A DNA stretch of 64,000 nucleotides from Ischnura elegans (taxonomy: Eukaryota > Arthropoda > Insecta > Odonata > Coenagrionidae): positions 95,993,073 to 96,057,072 of the forward strand of contig NC_060253.1 in NCBI RefSeq assembly GCF_921293095.1. Direction: 5' to 3'. This document shows positions 22,977-34,000 of this stretch, in pieces. How positions within the stretch are numbered: position 1 is the first letter of the stretch; each line of letters begins with the position of its first letter. The notes under the pieces were generated by a model that saw only the letters and a list, made by a program, of their open reading frames with translations, did no database searches and was not told the origin of the DNA. The translations under genes and the position numbers were made by a program.

Positions 22977-24513
22977 CAACCAGTAAATGTCATTGGATTT
23001 ATAATCAATGTTGTGCATGGATTCTTCAATAGTGTATCAGAGGGGGAAGTCCAAACCAATAACAAAAAATTGATACTGTACATATATGTATTTTATTTAA
23101 AAGAGCAGATATTACCTTTGGTCATCCTTGTAGTTTCCACCATGGTTCCATCAATTCTTCCTGTCTTTGGCACGTATTCTGTTGAAATACTAGTTGTTTA
23201 ATTTTTTATTGGCCCATTTGTTCGTATATTTACTTCTCCTTAGCATTTCACTAACAGCACTACAAGTCTTCTTTGTCTCATACATGCAATGCACTTCATC
23301 AATGTGATGGACATTAAATGTTGAGTTGTAATAAAAAATTTCCCTATGTTGAGCCCTATCCCTGTGTACCCACTTATACTCTTCTTCTGTTGTAAGTATT
23401 TGATGCCCTAGTTAAACTGTGACACCCATTGTGAAGATGTTAAAATATTCTGATCATAAAATTTTGCTTTTTTCATTTTTTTAAATTTCCAATATCTCTA
23501 TTAATTTGGCCCACAAAAATTTTGAAAAATTGTATGGTCACAGAAATGACATAAGACCTGGGCTTAAAAATTTCATGGAGAGTTATTCAAGAACTTAAGC
23601 TTTTCTCAAAGTTGAAATATCACTGTCAAGAAAATTTCATGTCAATGGGGTCCCAAATCCCTTGTTTGGATAGTTTATATGGGACTACATTTCATATGAC
23701 TGCGAATCCAGGGCCTCCATCTTAAGATACATCAACTTGATATTTTCCTCTTCGTTGGCAATAAGATCACTACTTTGGAGTTCTGAGGTACCCAACTCTT
23801 AACCCATTCCTGATGTCAAAGAGTGAAGATAAGGCCATCCCAAATTTCAAGATCATGCCTTCATTTATTTGTGACAAATTTATCCTTATAAACAGGCTGA
23901 AGAAAAAAATATGAACTTACTGACCGCAGTAATATTTAGTATGTTGCTTTGGAAACGGTGACTTGTTTTCTTCCACAGATTTATTTCCTTGTTAGGAAGT
24001 GTTTATTTAACGGAATGGTTTTGTGTAATTTGATTCCCTATTGTGGAAGCCACTCATCAAATCTCATATCCACCTTACTTACCACTGTTCTTTCTTACAA
24101 CTATTTCACAGAGGAATAATGTAGGCATTTGGCTTAACTTGCATATTTGTATGTTATAGTACAAAGGAAATACTGCCAAACAATTATTGGTGCTTGTTTC
24201 CAAGAATACACGCACCTGTGACTGTCTGGTGCATGATGTATAGTGATGTGGTCATGAATTAGGGATTGTCTAAGATTGGTAAAATGCTTCAGATTGCGCT
24301 GTGATGGCAGAAACCATATTCCAGACACTGCTACAAACATTCGCGTCACACTATGTCGCAGAAGAGGCAGTTGTAGCATAACACGGTTCAGTTTCAATTC
24401 TTCCTCATTATCTCTCTTCAAACTCTAAAAACTGAATTGATTCCATTCATTCAAGGATGAATGATGTGGTTATATGTAAAGTATGTTTTTATTGCAAAGG
24501 AAACATGTTCTTT
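22977..24513. other. Intron/intergenic stretch, includes an unassigned 74-codon frame
   Basis: Lies between the Penelope-like element and the last exon of the nested gene, and may include that gene's 3' UTR near 24134-24513. On the - strand 23411-23190 stays open for 74 codons and reads like a protein fragment (EEEYKWVHRDRAQHREIFYY, ending WANKKLNN). It has no start codon of its own and I do not recognise it. 23450-23950 holds no gene. Confidence 0.35.
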
Positions 24514-24702
24514 TCATACCCACCTACGTGTACAAAATGCCTTGTAGGCTTTACCAGAGAAAAAGAGTTCGGAAGCATTCACAGTAATTCTTGGGTATGA
24601 TGTGACACACAGATGTCCTATTGGGCAAGAACATTGGTAGTATGTTGCGAAACTGTCTGCACTCACATGACCACAGAATTCTCCAGGTTGGCATCGTTTA
24701 AG
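24514..24702 (-). CDS. Secreted cysteine-rich (scoloptoxin-11-like) protein, last exon
   Basis: Sixty-two codons plus a TGA stop, after a TTTCATTTACAG acceptor in phase 0. The product has GEFCGHV, YYQCSCPIGHLC and a final KAFCTRR, six cysteines in all. The spacing closely resembles the C-terminus of proteins annotated as scoloptoxin-11-like in many arthropods. Outside centipedes these are conserved secreted proteins with no demonstrated venom role, so a toxic function should not be assumed. It completes a protein of about 299 residues started at 27573. Confidence 0.8.
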   Translation of the reverse strand, partial: LKRCQPGEFCGHVSADSFATYYQCSCPIGHLCVTSYPRITVNASELFFSGKAYKAFCTRRWV

Positions 24703-25716
24703 CTGTAAATGAAAAATACATTAGCAAGGAATAGGCAATGAATTTCTATTTGACTGAGGTCGCTGGGGCATGGTGGGTTCTCTTTTTTCTATCTCAAATT
24801 CCTTAAGATTATACATACTGTGTTTTGCTGTGCCTGCAGGAGCACTGACTTGCTATGATAAGTACACCTGAAGACATTTGTTTCATTTATTCATCATCAT
24901 TTGCAAACAGTCTTATAGAATAGCCCTGAAATTAATCAGTAAGTTATCCCGATTGCTCATTACCTCTTTCAATACTGAACTGATGGAGATTTAAACTAAG
25001 CATCCATCTTTTGAGCAACCAAAGAAATAAATTATGCTGTATGATATAAATTTCAGTTGGAAGTCTGGAAATTCTCTGAACAAGTCACCAAAAATGCCAG
25101 CAAAATAATTGGCCTAAGGAAGGGACCAACATAAATTAGTGAAAGCATTATTAGGTGTATCTAGGTTAGGGTTCTATGAATATTTCCTTGTGAAGTAATG
25201 GTTTGTTGTATGCCATATTTAACAAGGATGAAAAGCATTTTGCAGCTAAATGTGTGCATTATTAGTTCTTACAGGATTAGGAAGGAAACTTGAATTAGTT
25301 TACTTGCTAATTAGTACTTTCATAGTGGCATTCAAAAACTAAGAAAGTTGACCTGCGAGATCAGTGGTTTTTAATCTTCTGAATTCTTAACAGTGGAATA
25401 AGAAGTAAGCAAGTCTAATCTGCCAGAACTGGTCTTCTTATTAATTCTTCTAAAGTAGTTTTAGTCACCATTTGACATTTTCGCATGTTGGAGAAGTTGG
25501 TGTGTTGCATAGCAGCCTAAACCATCAGGATGGGATGGAGGTTTGGCAACAGTGTGCATTATAAGACCTGTGCCATCAACTAAATGTGGAATGCTCTTAA
25601 GTTTATTATAGCCGTGATAGTAATTTTTTATTTATGAGATGGTACCTACTTTCTTGTATTTTTTATGATGGTATTTTCAGGCCTAGTAAAACAGCAATAG
25701 AAGGTATGATACTTAC

Positions 25717-25977
25717 TGGTGCACATGAGTAGTAATCACTCGCGTCCACTGTTTCATTCCCATTATCACGTGATGTTGTGCGATGATATTTCCAGTATCG
25801 TGCTTGGGGACACTTGCAATTGACTGTTGCTTGCACTGAAAAGTATTCATTCAGATGGAGTCTCTGCTCTTGTCTTATGGATGTTCTGGGGGGAAAATCT
25901 GGGATAGTCTGCATTCGAATCCGTAGGGCTGCCTTTTTTGGCTGGCATTGTGGCATCCGTCTAATACTTTGACAAAA
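25717..25977 (-). CDS. Secreted cysteine-rich (scoloptoxin-11-like) protein, third exon
   Basis: Eighty-seven codons, phase 0 at both ends, between a CTTTCCAG acceptor and a GTAAGT donor. It contributes five cysteines (FCQSIRRMPQC, VNCKCP, YYSC). The joined product across both boundaries (LK-FCQ and CAP-LKRC) is smooth. It contains the second of three CxCP motifs in this protein. No disruption. Confidence 0.8.
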
Positions 25978-26446
25978 CTGGAAAGATTGGAGTGAATAAT
26001 TCTTAATTCAGCTTTGTTAGTTATTTTATTATTTTGAGGATATTTTTTGTAGTCATTTAGTTTCTATTGAAGAATTTTTTATAGATTAGACTGTTAAAGT
26101 AAAAAGTTAAGGTTTTGGAATGAATAGTGATTGAAAAAGTTACTAGCCTTTGAGGCATCTTCAGATGGTCCATTTTATAGTTTACTGAACTGTGCTGTCT
26201 GGGAAAATTTTTAATGAAAATAAACTTTCACTTTGAAAGCTTCATTTCTTAGCACCTCATGACTAGTTAATTTTTGTCTTCAACTTACTTGTGGAAGATG
26301 GAAGTTAAAATAGTTTGCCGTTTTTAAAGATAAGTTAATGGAATATTAATGGGAAGAAATTGGCTAAAATATTCATTATTTATAGAAATAAATCACCATC
26401 AATTATAGTTATCATTGCCTCGTAATAAGTTGAGTCATGCACTTGC

Positions 26447-26740
26447 CTTAAGCTGTGAACGGTTGTTAAGTGACATGGTCCGGTCCCGTGTGTATATAAG
26501 TCCTTTCAGTGGGCCAAGAAATTCAAGTTCATCAGGATCCAGGTTAATATTTGCCGAAGAATTTGTTGCGTTAGCTGAAGGTCCTCGTTGACTCCATCGC
26601 CATGGGCACTCTTGACGATCTGGACATCGGCATAGTCGGTATACCAATGGTGGTTGCCAATAGCGTTTGTGAACAATGCTGCACATAGCTGCATTTTCTC
26701 CATCATTAGCACACATTTCCAAATCTCGCTCACTTCTTGC
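26447..26740 (-). CDS. Secreted cysteine-rich (scoloptoxin-11-like) protein, second exon
   Basis: Ninety-eight codons, phase 0 at both ends. The acceptor is TATGTCTAAG. The donor is AAG followed by GCAAGT, so this intron appears to use a GC-AG donor rather than GT-AG. Five cysteines include the YRLCRCPDRQECPWRW block, which is the recognisable core of the family. A TRDRTMSLNNRSQLK stretch leads into the third exon. The N-glycosylation-like sites NAT, NSS and NRS are consistent with secretion. Confidence 0.8.
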
Positions 26741-27009
26741 CTTAGACATAAAGATATATTAATGTGTCATATCCTAGTAATATGCCCAGTAATCATTATT
26801 AATGTCTGTATCATGAAAATAGAAATCCTTTTTGGCATACTAGAGGTCACTAGGTATCAAGCATGTCATTATGAATTTAGTATTCAATGGTCAGAGAAAA
26901 AATCCTTCTTTTATTTTTTTAGGAACTGGAGTGTTAGGCAAGTTTTCTGAATATCAGAATTTTATTTGGTAACCATAATCAGAAGAAAACTTCATGACTG
27001 TAATCACCA

Positions 27010-27318
27010 TGGCTGTAATGGGATTTTTCTAGAAAAGAAAGGATTCTGCTATGCATGGAATGGCTTTTGGCTTTCTTTCTTCCTCAACTCGGAGGAGAAA
27101 AAAGTAAATTACTCCAAATGCGCGACATAATGACTGACAGATGTTTCAAACCATTTGAAAAGAAGAGCTAGGACAGGATTTTTCTAGAAAAGATTCAGCT
27201 ACGTATGGAATGTCTTAGTCTTAATTTTTCCTTCAGCTCGGAGGGTAAAAAAGTTTAAGTGACGCAAAATGCACGATATATTGACTGTCAAATGTTATAA
27301 ACTAATTGAATAGAAGAG
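27010..27318. repeat. Imperfect tandem duplication of about 155 bp
   Basis: GATTTTTCTAGAAAAGA occurs at about 27020 and 27176. Each is followed by collinear similar sequence (a CTCGGAGG block, then a GACTG block, then GAAGAGCT). It lies in the first intron of the nested cysteine-rich gene. Confidence 0.7.
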
Positions 27319-27417
27319 CTGTACGTATCCGTGGTTTTGGGTGCAATGTTTTTTTTTTTAGATTTCAGTGGAAATAGGTTTTTCATCTTTCCATTCTCAG
27401 AATTTCAATGTTCTCAC

Positions 27418-27573
27418 CTGACCCTGATAGTCAAACTCGGCTTCTTGAAGCTGCGTTATGATTCCGGTATACAATGGAGCGTTTGCGGGCGGTTCCTGCG
27501 GAGTTCCGCGAGAGTAAACCACTTGTCCCAGAAGTGACAACGCGTAAATGAATAATGCCACGGATCGCGCCAT
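27418..27573 (-). CDS. Secreted cysteine-rich (scoloptoxin-11-like) protein, first exon with signal peptide
   Basis: Fifty-two codons from an ATG at 27573-27571, ending CAG before GTGAGA. The product starts MARSVALFIYALSLLGQVVY, a classical signal peptide (positive start, hydrophobic core), with a likely cleavage before or near SRG. An in-frame ATG exists 28 codons upstream, at 27657, but it would put a charged leader ahead of the signal, so the inner ATG is preferred. The complete gene covers 27573-24514 on the - strand, inside the 26.7 kb intron of the + strand CDYL-like gene. Mature protein: about 277 residues with 16 cysteines, enough for eight disulfides. Extracellular role unknown. Confidence 0.75.
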
Positions 27574-28537
27574 GACTCTGCGTGCGTAGTTTAAAGCGCG
27601 AACAACGTTTCCGTAAATCGTTGCTCCTTGCGCAAGCCTTGACCTCCCCTTACCCAACCGATGTCCTCCATTCTCGTCTTATCTACGGCAGTTCACCGCC
27701 CACATCTTCCGTGGACCGAGCTGCCTCTGCAGTTGTCTGCTACCGGAAGTGCCGTCTTCCTCATCGTCGGAATCACGAAAGCAAAACATAGTTCATATAC
27801 TCGCCGATTGAAAGGACGTTCCTTAAGTTTTACGACGTGTCTGCGAATCGTGATGAGTACCTACGCTGGAATCGTTTGATTAGTTTGAAATCATTGGCTA
27901 TCGATTTAATGAAAATAGAGGCAGAAAAAGAAAGTGTGGTGAAACTGTATGTATCGAGGAAAAATTAAGATTGGGCCAGAGCTATTGCTGCAGACTGAGT
28001 GAAAAATTGAGTTTACGGAAAATTCTTTTTTATACCTTATTTTGGAAATAATGCAGCGTTAGAGACAACATTTACATTGACAAATTAGCCTATGTTTGAG
28101 AGTTGCGTAGCCGGCGGGCCTAGTTTTCAGCACGGTTTTAATTTTCATATCTCGATCGAATTCAATCCACTGTAATGTATTATTAATATTTGTCATAATT
28201 TAGAATCCCCCTCCTGGTTTCAATTCTTGACACAGATGTGCATCGTTTGCTATTCATTCGAGTGCACCGAAATATAGCGTGGCGAAAAATATCTTGCCGC
28301 GGCGGTTTCGTTTGTAGTGGGGGTCACATACTTTCGAGGATAAATCCTCGAATCCGAGCAGTGCCACTTACTGTTGCCACTCATGTCTTGTAGTCCTGGC
28401 TTCGCACTAGAAATATTTTTTTAAATTTTAATGGCCATAACTGCTATATTAAAAATCAAATATCTGCTCAAACACAGCATTTGTTTGAGTTAGTTACTTA
28501 TTGAAATTAAAATCATATGTAATAAGGTAGTTTCCAT
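27574..28537 (-). other. Presumed promoter side of the nested gene; otherwise no feature
   Basis: Sequence upstream of the nested gene's start. Relatively GC-richer at 27580-27800, no clear TATA box chosen. The rest, up to the repeat at 28538, shows nothing recognisable. Confidence 0.3.
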
Positions 28538-29205
28538 CATCAAAGAAGACTAACGGCATTGATTGCGATTCGTTACCCAACATTAGTGTATTCATAATGT
28601 ACGAATTATTTGGTTTTAGAAATCCCAGTTTGGACTAATGTTAATGGTTAATTTTAAACTCATTTGAAAAAGGCCAGATTGGTGCCCATGTGATGCCTCT
28701 CCTCTTGATGTCACTGGGGCCTAGATGCTATGCGAGTAGTCAGGAGTTCTATATCGTCTGAGATTATGAATGCATGCATAAGGCACAGAGCTCAGGGAAA
28801 CATCTCTTAATAATCACGTATTAAAATTGCGTATGGTCGGAAAGTTTCCTTTGTTTGACAGGGTATTATTAATCCTTAATTAAGCCAATTGCTACCTGCT
28901 AGCAGCCTGCGTCGTAGCAGCACTCATAGCCTCGCACCAAGGTGGCCTCACACAGCAGCAGCTGAAACCAGAATGACATTACACGGGCTTTTCCCAGCAT
29001 TCATACTTAGCTGTCGCGCTAAGTATGAATGCTGGGAAAATGCCGTTACTTGCGCTTGAAAATTTTCAATTTTATTGAATTGCGAAAAATCCATATGGTC
29101 ATTTAAAAATAGAAAAGCATGAAATACGTACTTTAGGAGTAATAATCTTTCGATTTGGGCAATAAAAAAATAGGAAACCACCCTATTGCATTAAAATTGT
29201 TTGAC
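28538..29205 (-). mobile_element. Inverted fragment of the pogo-type element at 2922-4568
   Basis: The reverse complement matches 3110-3780 in order: the AGATTATTACTCCT block, the AAACTTTCCGACC block, the TCATGCATGCATT block, and the GCCAATCTGGCC-like block. No terminal repeats remain. It ends about 340 bases before the last CDYL-like exon. Confidence 0.75.
28989..29040. repeat. Perfect inverted repeat, 22-bp arms with 8-bp loop
   Basis: TTTTCCCAGCATTCATACTT followed by AG (28989-29010) is exactly inverted at 29019-29040 around CTGTCGCG. It lies inside the transposon fragment 28538-29205. Confidence 0.9.
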
Positions 29206-29550
29206 AAATCAAATATTCTCAGCAGTAACAGTAACAGCAATATTGACACTATTTTATTTACCTGGAAATGCAATCTTAGTAAAAAATTATGATAATGACA
29301 AATTAATTTTTATCTATTTACCATATTCAGTATTTTTTTAACACTTGTTGTAAATTCTCCATAAAAGTCTCCAAGTCAAGATTAAGATTAATTAAGATGG
29401 TTAGGATTGATAATTTCTGCTCTGTATGAATTTTGTTATTTCTGGGTGTTTGTCCTGAGATTTGGTGTGTTATAATTCATGGATCTAACTTTAAATTTGC
29501 TGTATATGGTGATCAGTTTTAATTAACTTAAATAACTTTTTCTCTTTCAG

Positions 29551-29736
29551 TCGATGCAGGCTATGAAGGCTCTGTTACGTCTCAATTTACGTGTCAAGCT
29601 AGAGGCTACCCTTGACAGTGAATCAAGCTTATTAGTTCAGCATTGGTGCAGTCCAGAATGCCAGCGGAATTTTAGGAGGTTCCTGGAAACATCTGATGAA
29701 ATATTTCTGCAAAGGCAGAAAAAGGATCCATGTTGA
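29551..29736 (+). CDS. CDYL-like protein, last exon with stop
   Basis: Sixty-one codons and TGA, after TTTTTCTCTTTCAG, phase 0. The product begins SMQAMKALLRLNLRVKLEAT and continues with VQHWCSPECQRNFRRFLET, matching the C-terminal helical trimerisation region of the CDYL/ECI2 crotonase domain, then a short basic tail. Together with 746-956 and 2704-2847 it gives an uninterrupted 180-residue C-terminus, so the gene looks functional despite the transposon-filled intron. Confidence 0.85.
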   Translation, partial: SMQAMKALLRLNLRVKLEATLDSESSLLVQHWCSPECQRNFRRFLETSDEIFLQRQKKDPC

Positions 29737-31020
29737 TGTAATACATAATATCATGTTCTAATTGATTCTCTATGATTGAAAGTCATTACGCTTCATTTCT
29801 TCTTTCGAGAAATGTCAAGAACCAATTCATAAAGTACAAATATTCCATTTATTCAGAATGGAACCTACAAAATTGAATGTTAATTTTCTAAAGTCATTAT
29901 TCATGATGCACATATATACTGATTTGGCAGTGTATGGTTGAATTTTAGGAACCACCAACAATTATTTAGAAAAGATTTTAGGGTGTTTTAAGTTTTAAAG
30001 AAAAAATATTTTTGCGTCAATAGACAAATTTGCAAATAATCTAGATACATTATGCTTAACTAACACCCATTCTGCTTGGGTAATTGCAGTGACTTGTATT
30101 TGTACTCTCAATTTGGTAAACAGTTTGGTGCATATTCTCCTGTAAATATAGTAATATAGTTCATATTTATAAGGGTTTGAGGCAGTATTAAGTACTGCTT
30201 TGTTGTTACTAGAGTTTTAAGGACAAAATGAAGTTGAATTGGATTCAGTAGCTATGCCTGTGCTCAATTCATCTATTTTTTCAAGAAGCACAAATAGCTG
30301 CATGAATATCTCACCCTTTGAATGATCAAGGTAACATGACTGGTGCTTATCACAGGTTGATGAATTGTAAACTTGATATTTCTTTATGTGGTTTATATTT
30401 TTTGAATTCAAGACCATGGTGGAGGCACTTAAAAGTTATTTTATTCATTTGTGTGTTTAGTGTACCTTAAAATTTTTTTGACTGTGCTTGTTGAATATTT
30501 ATGGAGTTCCCAATTCTTTCTTAAATATTATTTAGAACACTTAATTAGTAAGTAAATGACGGATGTGGAAACAGGAATAAGTTTTTCATCAAATAAAAAA
30601 TACATACGCCTGTTTGTCTCTAATATCATTAAATTATTAAAGGAATTATGTAAGGTTTTAAAGGGCAGTTGAGTTAAGTTTTTGACTTAATTTAATGCAT
30701 TGAAAGTAGTGTGATCATTTGTGATCGTAAGGGTTTTTAATGCTCTTTGAATTTTGTCTTTTATTATTATCTTGCTTTACTGTAGCACATACATTGTTTT
30801 AGCTATAACTGTTTAAATGATGTGGTTAATGCCTGAGTTATGTTAGTATTTTGATGATTCAAGCCAAATTTGTGAAGTTTATTGTTTGATTTTTTCAGCA
30901 GAAAAAGCTGAATCCTGTAAAAAATACCAGTATGTACATTTCATGGTTAATGCTAAACTTGAGATTTTTGGCATAATAAATAGAACCACAAAGTATTTAC
31001 AATAAAAATGTATTTTTTGT
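29737..31020 (+). other. Probable 3' untranslated region of the CDYL-like gene
   Basis: Follows the stop codon and has no open frames. AATAAA signals lie at 30975-30980 and 31001-31006, the best candidates for the poly(A) site, though others occur (near 30592). The true end cannot be fixed by eye. Confidence 0.4.
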
Positions 31021-34000
31021 CAATTTCTTGTTTATCTGGTCATTTTTTCTACTTACAACATTTTTGTAGAAGTTGAATGTATTATTCCGTAAGTATAATT
31101 GACTGATTGAAGTAGGTGAATTGAAAGCATGCCACTTAAAGTCATTCCACATGCAACCTCAATTATGTAATTATTTTCTTGCTTCATGTTGTCGTGTGCT
31201 ATATCTCTCTTCATCTATCACAGTCTCCAACAATCTTTCTTCCCTAAGTACAAAGATTAGTCCTCACTCTTCGCCTCCTCTTCATGTTGTGTAGTAATTT
31301 CTACTTTTTACCCCCCATGATGAGGAGAAACTCTTTGTTGCTTCTTCTCCTTCCATGAAAAAAATTTGAGCCCACTTTGCTATCATTCTCAGTTCTCAAA
31401 TCATATAAATTAACTGTGGAACTAAGGCAATTTTACATGCACTATTCTACGCTTTGGAGAGAAAGAATGGTAGCCTGAAACTTATAATGGATTATGAATT
31501 TTGTTTATGGTTAATTCGAATCAATTTATTATTTATGAACTTTTTATCCCTGTTTTCTGCCCCTCTATTACTGTCTGAATCATGTCTGCAACATCCATAC
31601 TCTACCATCAATGGTGATGGTCACTCGAGTTACAGATAACAATGGCTGCCATTGTCTCCTTCCAGAATGCCTTACCCAAGGTTGGCTTCCAGAATTGTCT
31701 CATAGACCCTTACCCTCCCCTAATCCAATGTAGCACCTTTTGTTCCACTATCCTCCAGTGAGTTATCCATATCCCACTTCCTACCCCCCACAAATTTAGC
31801 TATCAATGGGTTTTTTAAAATTGTTAGTTCTCTTGAAGATGCTGCTGTGTGGAAAAAGCAGTTGTGAAAGTTGATATCAAGTAATTGGGAGCTGTAGTTA
31901 CAAATCCTGCATCCCTGAAGTCAAGACATCGCTCCTAAGTAAGGTCCAAAACTATCCAAATTTAAAATTTATGAATTTTTGTTGCCTGCCTGACTAGGCT
32001 CGGAGACTAGAGGCGTGGGATTGGGCTGAACAGGAATAGTGGGATATTCAATTGGAAATAGGTGGAAAAACAAATTTTAATCTTGGCTGGTGGAGTTATT
32101 GGGCAAAAAGCAATAAGAATATACTTAGGAAAATTAATTTAGCAAGAAAAGTTTGGTGTAAGGGGAGAGGTAGGAGTGTGGATGGTAGAAGAAGACTAGT
32201 GATCCCAAATATTAGATGTGTGAACAGAAGGATTTTAATTACATGAGATGAGGTTTATAGGAACAAATAGGATTAGTGAATACAGCCATATAGGATGGCA
32301 AATATGTACAGGTACACACAGGCAAATATGTGAGTTTCAAAGTGGAAAGTGAGAGAAATCTGAGATGGGCTACTTGGTATAGAAATAGACAGCCTTTTGG
32401 GATAGGATTTCCGGAGAAGCAGCTGGATAGACAGTAATCCCTTTTGTGATTTTTAAGAATGTGGAGAGGGCTGGAGGTCAGTTTCTACACTGGTGTTTGG
32501 TGGAGGTATCCAGTGTAAAGAGTTCCCATTCCAATTCTGATAATGAGGAAAGCTTTGGAATGTGAGGATTAAAAGGACATTTAGTGTAATTTGCATGCTG
32601 AAAAATTGATACTGAGGATTGTAATTGGAAGACTGTTGGTGTGAGGTAATGACTACTCATGGGTTGTGATCAGTTCGGAACAATAACAGAAAAGTCGACT
32701 CAGGTTGCCACAGTGGTGATGAGCACTAAGATAGTAATAAAGCTTAGATAAAACCAGAGACCTGTTTCTACTCACAGGGCTTTTCATGGATTACTTGAAA
32801 CTTGGGCATTCTTAGGAAAGTTGATGCCTAGTATGGATATGGCTCAGACAACATAAAAGTGAGGTTGGCCGTAATGAGCAGTCATAGGAAGCGACTAGAG
32901 GAGTCATGTAATATTCTTGGGCAGAGATATTGAACAAGATCAGGGATAATACATTACGAAAGGATGGTTGACTTGCCACCTGTTAAAACTTGAATGTGCT
33001 GTATTCTGCTTCCCAATCCAATTAGTTCCCAACTATCACCATTTGTGGCATTGAATGATATTTATTTTGATAGTGATATTTACTGGGTATTTGGAAAATA
33101 TTTTCAATGCTTCGTACTTCTTAAACTCATTTTGCACCGGGGAACACGTTAAGTTACGAGAATATGTTAAAAGCGAACGCTTCGTTGGGTATCCGAAATA
33201 AAAGCATGTTTAAGGCTGTAATGAGTACCATTTTAATTGGCAAGACTCATTGATTGACTTGGCTTTTTTTGCCAGTATTTTTATATGATTTTCTGTCATC
33301 AGAGGTTATTTTAAATCACGTGGTAGTGTGATAAAGATTCATTACAATTATTCTCTTACTTCTTGCCAGCAATGATGAGAAATCATCCGTATTGTGTCGC
33401 AAATTCACCAAAAAAACTGAAAAATTGCATCTGAAGATTAAATGTACTTCTGTTGCTGTATATATCTGTAAAAATATTTCCAAGTCAGCTGATAAACAAT
33501 TATTAAAATTACAAGCTGTGGAAATTGATTTAGAGTTGTGTAAAAACTCCAAGCGAGAATAGCAGATAACTTAAGAGATCAATTTAATCTGTCATGTACT
33601 GCTTTTTACATGATGCATGTATGTCACTGAAGATACACTACCTAACGAAATCATGGAATGAAAACCTCTTCTTTGTGATCACGAAGTTACGTCCTCACTG
33701 GCGAATTCATTATGTAATTAGAATTGGCAAGGGTTATTCTCCTTATAATGAATTAGTTGTCTGTGAAGGTACCTTTGAAGTTGCAATGAGAGGTGGGAAA
33801 AAAGTCTGGTTGTTCAACCATGTGTAAAAATTAATGTGTTCAACCTTGTTGGAGATGATGTGAAGAGATGGCCTGCATGAAAACCTTAAATTTTAATTCC
33901 TATAATTCTTCCATTATGAGTATAAAATATTGTGCCCTATAGTGAGTCTGCCACTTGTTTGAATCACTTGCCTGACAGATCCATAACCCTGGAGCTCGGA

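Noticed and set aside
26130-26180. GCATCTTCAG near 26155, whose reverse complement (CTGAAGATGCCTCAAAGGC) looks like the start of a hammerhead core with stem II.
   Set aside because: No GAAA follows stem II, so the core is incomplete; at most a decayed relic.
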